A stretch of DNA of 64,000 bases. Source: JACVRW01 sp963734365. Lineage in GTDB: Bacteria; Actinomycetota; Thermoleophilia; Solirubrobacterales; Thermoleophilaceae. The translations under genes and the position numbers were made by a program. Numbering within the stretch: position 1 is the stretch's first letter; the number at the start of each line of letters is the position of its first letter. The stretch covers positions 372,001-436,000 of the forward strand of contig CAVTGV010000010.1 in NCBI GenBank assembly GCA_963734365.1, written 5' to 3'. The notes under the pieces are model-generated. The model made no database searches. It saw only the letters and a program-made list of their open reading frames with translations, and was not told the DNA's origin. Positions 57,424 through 64,000 of this stretch are shown here, piece by piece.

Positions 57424-58730
57424 CGGTCGATGCCCCCGAGGATCGGGTCGAGCATGGCCACGCAGGCGATGAAGTCCGCGATCAGGGAGTCCTTGGCCAT
57501 TTCGGGCAGGCCCTGCAGGTTCACGAAGCTGGGGTCGCGGAAGTGCACCCGCGCCGGCTTGGCGGAGCCGTCGGCCACCACCAGGCAGCCGAGCTCGCCG
57601 CGCGGCGACTCGATCGCGGTGTAGACCTCGCCCGGCGGTACCCGGAAGCCCTCGGTGACGAGCTTGAAGTGGTGGATCAGGGCCTCCATCGAGGTGGCCA
57701 GCTCGTGCCGCGGAGGCAGCGCGACCTTGCGGTCGTCGGTGGTCCAGGGCCCCTCGGGCAGGCCGTCGATGGCCTGCTCGATGATCCGCAGCGACTCGCG
57801 CATCTCGTCGAGGCGCACCTTGTAGCGGTCGTAGTTGTCGCCCACGCTGCCCACCGGCACGTCGAAGTCGAACTGCTCGTAGGAGGAGTAGGGCATGGCC
57901 TTGCGCAGGTCCCAGGGGTGGCCCGTGGCGCGCAACAGCGGCCCGGTCACGCCCAGCTCGAGCGCGCGCTCCTGGGAGATCACGCCGGTGTTCTTGAGCC
58001 GCCGCAGCCAGATCTCGTTGCGGTCGAGCAGGGCCTGATACTGGTCGAGCCGCTTCGGCATCAGCTCGAGGAAGGCACGGACGCGCTCCTCGAAGCCGGG
58101 CGGGATGTCCTCGATCACTCCACCCACCTGGAAGTAGCGGGTGTGGATGCGCTGCCCGCTCGACATCTCGAACAGGTCCAGGATGAGGTCGCGGTCGCGG
58201 CAGCCCCACCAGAGCATCGTGATCGCCCCGATGTCGAGCGCGCCGGTGGCCAGGGCGAACAGGTGCGAGGCGATCCGGTTGAGCTCCATGTGAAGCACCC
58301 GCAGCCACTGGGCGCGGGGCGGCACCTCGATCTCGAGCAGCCGCTCCACCGACATGCAGAACACCTGAGCGTTGAAGTAGTAGGCGAGGTAGTCCATCCG
58401 CTCGACGAACGTGATGACCTTCCAGTACTGCTGGTCCTCGCAGCTCTTCTCGATGCCGGTGTGGACGTAGCCGATGATCGGCTTGACCTCGCGCACCATC
58501 TCGCCCTCGAGCGTGGTGAGCAGCCGCAGCACCCCGTGGGTGGCCGGATGGTGAGGCCCGATGTTGATCGTGAAGAGCTCGTCGGTGCGGTCGCCCTCCA
58601 CCACGGCCTCGGTGCCGGACACGGGCTCCTCGCCCATCCGTTCCATGGTCACCGAGCGCTCGCGCTCGCGGTAGGGAGTCCGCAGCGCGGCGGCGCTCTC
58701 CTCGCCTACTGGGTCGCGCTCGTCACTCAT
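57420..58730 (-). CDS. nuoD: NADH-quinone oxidoreductase subunit D
   Basis: A 436-residue subunit of complex I, related to [NiFe]-hydrogenase large subunits, which forms the quinone site with NuoB. 'INIGPHHPATHGVLRLL' holds the conserved His near the quinone, and 'PIIGYVHTGIEKSCED' and 'MPYSSYEQFDFDVP' are standard. The nickel cysteines of hydrogenases are absent, as expected. The first ~50 residues are a variable extension; the conserved part begins at 'DELFTINIGP', so the true start could be further in. Confidence 0.95.
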   Translation of the reverse strand: MSDERDPVGEESAAALRTPYRERERSVTMERMGEEPVSGTEAVVEGDRTDELFTINIGPHHPATHGVLRLLTTLEGEMVREVKPIIGYVHTGIEKSCEDQQYWKVITFVERMDYLAYYFNAQVFCMSVERLLEIEVPPRAQWLRVLHMELNRIASHLFALATGALDIGAITMLWWGCRDRDLILDLFEMSSGQRIHTRYFQVGGVIEDIPPGFEERVRAFLELMPKRLDQYQALLDRNEIWLRRLKNTGVISQERALELGVTGPLLRATGHPWDLRKAMPYSSYEQFDFDVPVGSVGDNYDRYKVRLDEMRESLRIIEQAIDGLPEGPWTTDDRKVALPPRHELATSMEALIHHFKLVTEGFRVPPGEVYTAIESPRGELGCLVVADGSAKPARVHFRDPSFVNLQGLPEMAKDSLIADFIACVAMLDPILGGIDR

Positions 58731-59241
58731 ACCAGCGCGGGTACTTGTCCTCGTTGAACGTGTAGAGCACCGGCTCGCCGCCCAGCGGGAAGTCGCGGCG
58801 CTGCGGGAAGCCCACGTAGTCCTCCGGCATGAGGATGCGGCGCAGGTCCGGGTGGCCCTCGAACACGACGCCGAAGAAGTCGTACACCTCGCGCTCGTGG
58901 AAGTTCGCCGTGGGGAACAGATCCACCACGCTCGGCACGCGCGGGTCGTCGACCCCCAGGCGCGTCTTGACGCACAGCCGGTCGCAGCGCTCCATCGAGA
59001 GCAGCTGGTAATGCACGCCGAGCCGCGGCTCCTCGGGCAGGTAGTCGCAGCCGTGGAGGCTCATCAGTCGGTCGAAGGGCTCTTCCGCTTCGCGGACGTG
59101 GGCCAGCACGTCGTACACGCTTGCGGGCGCCACCTCCAGGGTGGCCTCGCCGCGGAAGAAGGTCGTGCCCGTCACGGCCTCCTCCGCCACGGTCTCACGC
59201 ACCTCCTGGGCGATCAGCTCCAGACCGGTGGCGTCAGGCAC
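58723..59241 (-). CDS. nuoC: NADH-quinone oxidoreductase subunit C
   Basis: A 172-residue complex I subunit (30-kDa type). 'HYQLLSMERCDRLCVKTRLG' and 'PSVVDLFPTANFHEREVYDFFGV' followed by 'GHPDLRRILMPEDYVGFPQR' form the family signature. It stabilises NuoD and NuoB in the Q module. It is separate from nuoD, not fused as in enterobacteria. It overlaps nuoB and nuoD by 8 bases each. Confidence 0.94.
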   Translation of the reverse strand: MPDATGLELIAQEVRETVAEEAVTGTTFFRGEATLEVAPASVYDVLAHVREAEEPFDRLMSLHGCDYLPEEPRLGVHYQLLSMERCDRLCVKTRLGVDDPRVPSVVDLFPTANFHEREVYDFFGVVFEGHPDLRRILMPEDYVGFPQRRDFPLGGEPVLYTFNEDKYPRWYE

Positions 59242-59863
59242 GCGCGGCCTCGGCTCCCTCAGGCCGCTCCCCGGTGTCCTCGGCCCCGTAGCGCTCGCGC
59301 CAGCCCATGTCGGGCCGCTTCTGAATCTTGTCCTGAAGCTTCATGATCGAGTAGATGAGCGCCTCCGGACGGGGCGGGCAGCCGGGCACGTAGATGTCCA
59401 CGGGCATGAACTTGTCCGCTCCCTGGACGACCGCGTAGTTGTTGAACATCCCACCGCTCGACGAGCACACGCCCATGGCGATCACCCACTTGGGCTCGAG
59501 CATCTGGTCGTAGAGGCGGCGGATGATCGGGGCCATCTTGATCGAGACGCGGCCGGACAGGATCATCAGGTCGGCCTGGCGGGGCGTGAAGCGAATCGCC
59601 TCGGCGCCGAAGCGGGCGAGGTCGTTGCGGGGCGAGCCGATCACCGTGATCATCTCGATCGCGCAGCAGGCCAGGCCGAAGCCGAGCGGGAAGAGGCAGT
59701 TCTTGCGCGCCCAGTTCTGTGCCGTCTCGAGCGTGGTGAACAGCAGCCGCTCCTCCACGTACTCGTCGAGGTCCCTGCCGGCCAGCTCGCCGCGGAGCAT
59801 CTGCTGGGCCTTGAGCTGGCGGACCCGCAGGTCCTCCCCACCGTTCGAGCGGGTCACTTCCAT
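59234..59863 (-). CDS. nuoB: NADH-quinone oxidoreductase subunit B
   Basis: A 209-residue subunit carrying N2, the last [4Fe-4S] cluster before quinone. Ligands are the tandem Cys in 'GLACCAIEM', then 'MGVCSSSGGMF' and 'YVPGCPPRPEALI'. 'RQADLMILSGRVSIKMAP' is the usual mid segment. The N-terminal 35 residues and C-terminal 25 residues are variable. ATG 59863 is used; it overlaps nuoA by 10 bases. Confidence 0.95.
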   Translation of the reverse strand: MEVTRSNGGEDLRVRQLKAQQMLRGELAGRDLDEYVEERLLFTTLETAQNWARKNCLFPLGFGLACCAIEMITVIGSPRNDLARFGAEAIRFTPRQADLMILSGRVSIKMAPIIRRLYDQMLEPKWVIAMGVCSSSGGMFNNYAVVQGADKFMPVDIYVPGCPPRPEALIYSIMKLQDKIQKRPDMGWRERYGAEDTGERPEGAEAARA

Positions 59864-60210
59864 TCGAGTGCACCCCTTCTCCAGACGAATACGAGCGCCA
59901 CCAGCAGGAGTACGACGAACACGATCGTCTCGACCAGCGCGAACGCCCCGAAGGCATCCAGCTTGATCGCCACGGGGTAGAGGAAGACGACTTCGATGTC
60001 GAACAGGATGAACAGCATCGCGATCAGGTAGAAGCTGATCCCGAACCGGAACGACTTGCGTACGTCCGAAGGCAGACCGCTCTCGTAGGGCTCTGACTTG
60101 ACCTTCCCCGGGCGCTTGGGTCCGAGGGCGTGATTGGCGAGCGTGAAGGCGGTTCCGACCCCTATGCCGAGCGTGAGAAAGACAAGTGCTGGCAGGTAAT
60201 TCCTCAGCAC
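59854..60210 (-). CDS. nuoA: NADH-quinone oxidoreductase subunit A
   Basis: A 118-residue complex I membrane subunit with three helices, the first gene of nuoA-N. 'PYESGLPSDVRKSFRFGISFYLIAMLFILFDIEVVFLYP'-type sequence (conserved loop plus TM2 with Asp/Glu) marks it. The start is taken as GTG 60210 ('LRNYLPALVFLTLGIG'), because the upstream extension is unlike the family. A candidate -10 element lies 9 bases upstream, so a very short leader is likely. Confidence 0.93.
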   Translation of the reverse strand: MLRNYLPALVFLTLGIGVGTAFTLANHALGPKRPGKVKSEPYESGLPSDVRKSFRFGISFYLIAMLFILFDIEVVFLYPVAIKLDAFGAFALVETIVFVVLLLVALVFVWRRGALEWK

Positions 60211-60219
60211 GCAGGCCGT

Positions 60220-60249
60220 ATCTATAACGCAAGCTTGTGCGACACAGCT
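60220..60249 (-). promoter_or_regulatory. possible nuo operon promoter region
   Basis: On the minus strand TATAGAT (plus 60220-60226) resembles a -10 box 9 bases before the nuoA GTG. No convincing -35 is seen (AGCTGT at the right distance). The perfect 8-base palindrome CAAGCTTG (60230-60237) lies in the spacer and might be an operator. The divergent membrane-protein gene shares this 76-base region. Confidence 0.25.
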
Positions 60250-60286
60250 ACATAGTGCGAAAGGGCACCCCCTGAGCGGCATTCAC

Positions 60287-60709
60287 ATGGTGGTCGGCAT
60301 AGCCGTCCTCGTGAGCAACGCGGTGGCCGCGGGATGGGGGGTGGTGGGCTGGCTGCGCAAGGACGCGCGCGCCTCGCTCGTGTTCTGGCCGCTCCTGCGA
60401 GTGGCCCAGGCGACGGTGGTGATCCAGGTGGTGCTCGGCCTGCTTCTGCTGGCTCGCGGAGCGTCGTCGCCCGACGGTCTGCACGTGATCTACGGAGTCG
60501 CCCCGCTGCTGGTCACGCTCGTGAGCGAGGCGATGCGAGCCGGGATCGCGCAACGCGAGCTCGACGAGGTGGAGGACGTGGATGCGCTCGAGCGCGGCGA
60601 GCAGGTGGCGCTCGCTCGGCGCGTGGCCCTGGGCGAGATGGGCGTGATGACCGTCGGCGCCCTGCTGATCCTCACGCTGGCGCTGCGCGCCTACCAGACC
60701 GGCGGCTGA
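60287..60709 (+). CDS. hypothetical membrane protein, four TM segments
   Basis: A 140-residue protein with about four hydrophobic helices (near 3-20, 31-58, 65-84, 112-134) and one charged loop ('QRELDEVEDVDALERGEQVALARR', about 88-111). No family is recognised; the size and layout are like DoxX- or cytochrome-b561-type small proteins, but no heme His pairs are seen. It is divergent from nuoA and could share its regulation. It converges on the His-rich gene across a hairpin. Confidence 0.65.
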   Translation: MVVGIAVLVSNAVAAGWGVVGWLRKDARASLVFWPLLRVAQATVVIQVVLGLLLLARGASSPDGLHVIYGVAPLLVTLVSEAMRAGIAQRELDEVEDVDALERGEQVALARRVALGEMGVMTVGALLILTLALRAYQTGG

Positions 60710-60717
60710 GCCTCGGC

Positions 60718-60735
60718 CGCCGGCGTCAGCCGGCG
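60718..60735. terminator. hairpin between membrane-protein and His-rich genes
   Basis: A perfect 7-bp stem (CGCCGGC/GCCGGCG) with loop GTCA. It lies across the stop codon of the minus-strand His-rich gene (TCA at 60726-60728) and ends both convergent transcripts. Confidence 0.5.
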
Positions 60736-60926
60736 TGCCCGTGCTCGTGATCCTGCTCGCCGCCCTCCTCGTGGGTGTGCGGGTGCGAGTGGGTCACGTC
60801 GCCGTGGCTGTGGTCGTGTTCGTGCTCGGTGTGCTCGTGCTCGTGATCGGTATGGGGGTGCGAGTGGGTCACGTCGCCGTGGCTGTGCTCGTGGTCGTGC
60901 GAATGGTCGTGCTCGTGCTCAGGCAT
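60726..60926 (-). CDS. histidine-rich metal-binding small protein
   Basis: A 66-residue protein with 24 His (36%), the rest mostly Asp, Glu and Ser: 'MPEHEHDHSHDHEHSHGDVT' is its start. The 12-residue unit 'SHGDVTHSHPHT' occurs at 15-26 and again at 40-51. No signal peptide is seen, so it is probably a cytosolic metal store or chaperone for Ni, Co or Zn. It is the last gene of the ECF-transporter operon: AGGAAGG lies 6-12 bases before its ATG at 60926, inside the end of cbiO. The high His content rules out chance, since other frames are not open with this order. Confidence 0.75.
   Translation of the reverse strand: MPEHEHDHSHDHEHSHGDVTHSHPHTDHEHEHTEHEHDHSHGDVTHSHPHTHEEGGEQDHEHGHAG
60781..60887 (-). 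repeat. two 32-bp perfect direct repeats inside the His-rich gene
   Basis: The same 32 bases (starting GGGTGCGAGTGGGTCACG on the plus strand) occur at 60781-60812 and 60856-60887, exactly 75 bases or 25 codons apart. They encode the repeated His-rich unit and point to a recent in-frame duplication. Confidence 0.85.
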
Positions 60927-60928
60927 GA

Positions 60929-61729
60929 CTACCTTCCTATCGCCTCCCGAAACTGTAGCCCGGCACCCTCATCGCCTGAGGGCCGCGGGCGGAGCTCCAC
61001 GCGGTCGAGCTCGAATCCGGCGGGGAGCTCCAGGTCGTGGGCGGTGAGCAGCTCCTCGTCGGCCAGGATCTCGTGGCACCCGCCGTCGGCCACGATCTTC
61101 CCGGCGGCCAGGATCACCGCGCGCTCGCACAGCTCGGCCGCCAGCGGCAGGTCGTGTGTGGTCACGAGCATCGTCCGCTCCACTCGCTCGAGCACGTCGA
61201 GGAGCTCGCGGCGGGCGCGCGGGTCCAGATTCGCCGACGGCTCGTCGAGCACCAGCAGGCTGGGACGCATGGCGAGCACGGTGGCGATCGCCACCCGGCG
61301 GCGCTCGCCCATCGAGAGCTGGTAGGGAGCGCGCGCCGCGGCGTGCTCCATGCGCACGGCGCCGAGGGCCTCGGCCACGCGGGCGCGGGCCTCGTCGCGC
61401 CCCAGCTTCATGTTGAGCGGGCCGAAGGCCACATCCTCCTCGACCGTGGGCATGAAGAGCTGGTCGTCGGGGTCCTGGAACACCAGCCCCACCCGCGTGC
61501 GCAGGTCGGCCAGGGTGCGAGGGCCCACGTCGATGCCGGCCACCTCGAGCGCGCCCGACCCGCTCATCAGGCCGTTCAGGTGGAGCATCAGAGTGGTCTT
61601 GCCCGCCCCGTTGGGACCGAGCACGGCCACCCGCTCGCCGTGCTGGATGTGCAGGTCGATCCCGTGCAGGGCGGCGTGCCCGTTGGGGTAACGGTAGGTG
61701 AGCCCCGAGGCGTGGACGGCGCAGCTCAC
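60929..61729 (-). CDS. cbiO: energy-coupling factor (cobalt/nickel) transporter ATPase CbiO
   Basis: ABC ATPase of 266 residues that powers the group I ECF metal transporter with CbiQ and CbiM. 'VLGPNGAGKTTLMLHLNGL' is Walker A, 'VFQDPDDQLFMPTVEEDVAF' is the Q-loop typical of CbiO/EcfA, 'PYQLSMGERRRVAIATVL' is the signature, and 'SLLVLDEPSANLDPRARREL' is Walker B. A short C-terminal domain follows. GTG 61729 overlaps the cbiQ stop by 4 bases. It ends 2 bases before the His-rich gene. Confidence 0.92.
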   Translation of the reverse strand: MSCAVHASGLTYRYPNGHAALHGIDLHIQHGERVAVLGPNGAGKTTLMLHLNGLMSGSGALEVAGIDVGPRTLADLRTRVGLVFQDPDDQLFMPTVEEDVAFGPLNMKLGRDEARARVAEALGAVRMEHAAARAPYQLSMGERRRVAIATVLAMRPSLLVLDEPSANLDPRARRELLDVLERVERTMLVTTHDLPLAAELCERAVILAAGKIVADGGCHEILADEELLTAHDLELPAGFELDRVELRPRPSGDEGAGLQFREAIGR

Positions 61730-62511
61730 GCGGCCACTCCGAGACCCACCCTAAGCGGCAGCAGCGCCGCGAGCACGAGGCCGACGAAGACGGCGTCGGC
61801 CCGGTGCAGCGCCAGCGGATGGAGCTGCGGCATATGTCCGGCGTAGCCGCGGGCCAGCATCGCGTGGTACACGCGCTCCCCGCGCGAGTAGGTGCGCAGG
61901 AACATGGCCGTGGCCATTCGCCCGAGCGCCCCGGCCTGCAGTGCGTTGGTCGGACGGTAGGCGCGGGAGCTCAGCGCGGCGCGCATGCGGCCGAACTCCT
62001 CGACGATCACGAACAGGTAGCGGTACATGAAGGCGGCGATCAGCACGAGCAGCCGCGGGACCCGCATGAGCTCGAGGCCCCGCAGCACTTGCGGGAAGGT
62101 CGTGGTGGCCCCGAGGAGAACCGCGCTGAGGGTGCCGATCGTGGCCTTGAGGGTCACCGCCGCGAAGGTCTCGAGGCCCTGCTCATGCACCGTCAGCGGT
62201 CCGAGCTCGTACTCGGTGCCACCGGTACGGAAGAAGGGCAGGAAGATCGCCGCCAGCAGGACGAGCGGCAGGATGAAGCGGATCCGGCGCCAGATGTCCC
62301 CGGGCGCCACCCGCGCGACCACCGCCACCACGGCCAGCAGCCCGAGACAGGCGGCGAACACGGGCCATGCGTGGAGCGGCGTGGTGACCGCCACGAGCGT
62401 GACCGCCACCAGGCCGATGATCTTCGCCCGCGGGTCGAGCCGATGGACCCGGCTGCCGGTGTCGCCGGCCAGCCCGGTCAGCTCGAGCGAGTGGTTGCAG
62501 AACGCGCCCAT
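61726..62511 (-). CDS. cbiQ: ECF transporter transmembrane subunit CbiQ
   Basis: A 261-residue T component with about five to six transmembrane helices. 'VHRLDPRAKIIGLVAVTLVAV' is the family start. The coupling helices carry Ala-Arg-Gly-type motifs: 'RMRAALSSRAYRP' and 'YHAMLARGYAGHMP' are visible, which contact CbiO. ATG 62511 is used. It overlaps cbiO by 4 bases and follows the PDGLE protein gene by 15 bases. Confidence 0.9.
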   Translation of the reverse strand: MGAFCNHSLELTGLAGDTGSRVHRLDPRAKIIGLVAVTLVAVTTPLHAWPVFAACLGLLAVVAVVARVAPGDIWRRIRFILPLVLLAAIFLPFFRTGGTEYELGPLTVHEQGLETFAAVTLKATIGTLSAVLLGATTTFPQVLRGLELMRVPRLLVLIAAFMYRYLFVIVEEFGRMRAALSSRAYRPTNALQAGALGRMATAMFLRTYSRGERVYHAMLARGYAGHMPQLHPLALHRADAVFVGLVLAALLPLRVGLGVAA

Positions 62512-62526
62512 CGGTGTGCGCAGGGC

Positions 62527-62863
62527 CTAGGCCGGAGCTCCCCGCGGGGTGGACGCGGCGGCCCGCCGGCGCACCACATAGGCCACGCCGTAGCCGAGCA
62601 CGAACACGCCCAGCGTGCCCACGAAGCCGGCCACGCCCTTGGCGACCTTCTCGTTGTCGATTCCCGGGAAGGCGTAGGCGGGGATCGGCGAGTCCTCCTG
62701 GACCGAGTGGAGCTTGCCCGTCTGGTCGAAGCCCTTGTCCTCGGAGACCTTCGTGAGGCCGTCCGGGCTGGTGGAGGCGAACGGGGACACCGCCGTGGCC
62801 AGGCCGATCGCCATCGGCCAGGGCGAGCACCACGAAGATGCGCGTCGAGACCTTGCTGCTCAT
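62527..62863 (-). CDS. CbiN-like PDGLE-domain protein, frame broken by one extra base
   Basis: Small membrane protein of about 111 residues that replaces CbiN in many ECF metal transporters. It starts 'MSSKVSTRIFVVLAL' at ATG 62863 (overlapping the cbiM stop as ATGA), and continues in a second frame as 'MAIGLATAVSPFASTSPDGLTKV'. The 'SPDGL' box is the PDGLE signature. A C-terminal helix follows (about 72-95). Deleting one G of 62816-62817 joins the halves exactly (336 bases). The conserved overlap and motifs suggest a sequencing error. A caller would report only 62527-62814 here. Confidence 0.8.
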
Positions 62864-63555
62864 CCCACCGCTCCTTCCACGCTTGCGGGCGCGCTCAGCG
62901 GCGCAGGCTCCCGGAGCTCCTCCGGCGCGAGCGTCACGAGGTCGGGCCGGGCGGCGAGTACCGCAGCCACTGCGGCCACCGTGATGGCCGCCTCACCGAT
63001 GCCTATCAGCGCGTGTACGCCGAGCATCGCCGTGAGAACGGTGCCGAGCGGGATCGTCCCGGAGATCGCGAGCTCGAGGCTCGTGGCTCCGGCGCCGATC
63101 ATCACCGCCACCCACGACACCACGCCCACGGTCCCCAGGAACGCCACCTTGGTGTGGGGCAGGACGTGCCGAGCGCCCTTCACCGCATAGCCGGCGAGCA
63201 GCGCGCCGAGGATGCCCATGTTGAGGATGTTGGCCCCGAGCGCACTCACGCCTCCGTCGGCGAACGCGAAGCACTGGGTGATCAGCACCACGGCCATCAC
63301 GAGACAGGCCAGCCACGGGCCCAGCAGCACGGCGGCCAGCGTCGCTCCGAGGAAGTGGCCGCTGGTGCCGCCGGCGATCGGGAAGTTGAGCATCTGGGCG
63401 GCGAAGACGAAGGCGGCGATCACGCCGAGGAGGGGCACCCGGGACTCGTCGAGATCCACGTTCGCCACGCGCAGGCCGTAGGCGATCGCAGCGACCGCGA
63501 TCACGCCCGCGGCGGCCGCCACCCCGGGGCTCAGAAAGCCGTCCGGGATGTGCAT
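62860..63555 (-). CDS. cbiM: cobalt/nickel ECF transporter substrate-binding subunit CbiM
   Basis: S component of about 231 residues with seven helices. The start ATG 63555 gives 'MHIPDGFLSP'; the Met-His N-terminus forms the metal site in CbiM/NikM, so the longer GTG start at 63576 would block it. 'FPIAGGTSGHFLGATLAAVLLGP' with conserved His and 'FADGGVSALGANILNMG' are family hallmarks. It would import Ni2+ or Co2+; no nickel or cobalamin enzyme lies in the window to decide which. It follows the Fur-type regulator gene closely. Confidence 0.92.
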   Translation of the reverse strand: MHIPDGFLSPGVAAAAGVIAVAAIAYGLRVANVDLDESRVPLLGVIAAFVFAAQMLNFPIAGGTSGHFLGATLAAVLLGPWLACLVMAVVLITQCFAFADGGVSALGANILNMGILGALLAGYAVKGARHVLPHTKVAFLGTVGVVSWVAVMIGAGATSLELAISGTIPLGTVLTAMLGVHALIGIGEAAITVAAVAAVLAARPDLVTLAPEELREPAPLSAPASVEGAVG

Positions 63556-63589
63556 GGCGATGGAAAGGTCGATCACGCGCCTGCTCCTC

Positions 63590-64000
63590 TCAGGTGGCGT
63601 CTCGAGACTCTTCGCGAGCGCAATCCGCGCAGAGCCCGAGAATCGGGAAGTGGCTGAAGCGCGCCTCGTAGCCGAAGCGCTTCTGGATCAGGTTGCGCAC
63701 CGGGTCCATCTCCCTGCGGTCCACGGCCATCACGGCGCGGCAGGAATCGCAGACCAGGTACTCGCGCTCATCGAGGCCCGCGTGCGAGTAGAGCCCCGCA
63801 CCGTGGCCGAGGTGCCGGTGACGCACGAGCCCCACCTCTTCGAGCGTCTCGAGGTTGCGGTACACCGATGCGAGGTCGGAGCGCGGCAGGCGCCCGGCGA
63901 GGCCGTCGGCGATCTGCTCGGCGGAGATGGGGGCGGCCGCGGCGTACAGAGCCTCGAGCACGAGGCGGCGGGCGGCGGAGACCCGGAGGCCATGGGCCCG
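63590..64000 (-). CDS. Fur-family transcriptional regulator, N-terminus outside window
   Basis: The frame is open through the right edge, so the N-terminus is missing; the ATG at 63961 is internal. The visible part starts 'AHGLRVSAARRLVLEALYAA', the usual Fur winged helix, then 'DLASVYRNLETLEEVGLVRH' (recognition helix). Zinc ligands are in 'YLVCDSCRAVMAVD' and 'LGLCADCARE', and His in 'RHRHLGHGAGLYSHAG' can bind the regulatory metal. It is followed after 34 bases by cbiM, so it probably represses this operon in response to Ni, Co or Zn (Nur/Zur-like). Confidence 0.88.
   Translation of the reverse strand, partial: RAHGLRVSAARRLVLEALYAAAAPISAEQIADGLAGRLPRSDLASVYRNLETLEEVGLVRHRHLGHGAGLYSHAGLDEREYLVCDSCRAVMAVDRREMDPVRNLIQKRFGYEARFSHFPILGLCADCAREESRDAT

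Noticed and set aside
60781..60887. CRISPR-like repeats
   Set aside because: Only two copies, in frame within a His-rich coding gene, 25 codons apart and with no cas genes.
63556..63589. Cobalamin or Ni/Co riboswitch before cbiM
   Set aside because: Only 34 bases separate cbiM from the Fur-type gene, too short for such an RNA. If one exists it is beyond the right edge.

Overview
The window is a high-GC, gene-dense chromosome segment with many GTG starts and 4-base gene overlaps. It most likely comes from a Thermoleophilia-type actinobacterium (Solirubrobacterales or a relative). The clearest clue is the secreted collagen-like protein at 38165, whose N-terminus (KLTYANVMATIAVFIALGGTSYA) is, as far as I know, typical of that class. 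A stand-alone AbiEi-DUF559 gene and a complete nuoA-N operon fit the same placement. This is inference from gene content, not a phylogeny.

Left part (1-24.5 kb): mostly single housekeeping and accessory genes. They include a GNAT acetyltransferase, a PfkB kinase, a quinone-oxidoreductase-like enzyme, an AbiEi-DUF559 gene bounded by two copies of a 37-bp palindromic repeat, a DEAD-box helicase followed by a frameshifted cyclophilin and two thioredoxin-fold proteins, two HAD phosphatases, an APH-type kinase, an MFS exporter, RpiB, an Fpg-type glycosylase, a Bcp peroxiredoxin that seems to start at AUU, and an ECF sigma / anti-sigma / cupredoxin-lipoprotein operon with two matching candidate promoters. 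After these come a broken flippase-like gene, a CBS-domain protein, a TrpB2-type enzyme, a flavin monooxygenase, Rpe and an RTX-repeat protein.

Middle (24.5-45.3 kb): a double-length ThyX-like protein, a PhoD-like phosphoesterase, the proline catabolism pair ProDH/P5CDH, a PHP-APS kinase fusion, a three-gene cell-envelope operon (ElaB-like, holin-like, DUF3618), an arginase-family enzyme, an S33 peptidase, the collagen-like protein, a DHA2 exporter with two alkaline-phosphatase-fold Tat proteins (one apparently catalytically dead), and an acyl-CoA ligase.

Right part (45.3-64 kb): the full 14-gene complex I operon nuoA-N on the minus strand, a small membrane protein, then a Ni/Co ECF-transporter operon (Fur-family regulator, CbiM, CbiN-like PDGLE protein, CbiQ, CbiO) ending in a tiny protein that is 36% histidine.

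Two window-wide patterns stand out. Of 13 convergent gene ends, seven share the self-complementary CTAG as both stop codons, three carry GC-rich hairpins, two carry the 37-bp palindrome and one is a longer overlap. Several genes (cyclophilin, flippase, PDGLE protein, a small methyltransferase-like remnant) are broken by single-base indels, mostly in short homopolymers, which suggests sequence errors rather than decay. No rRNA, tRNA, CRISPR array, transposase or integrase was seen. No gene-free stretch exceeds 300 bases; the longest are 15787-16051, 19984-20173 and 32277-32443, each described below.
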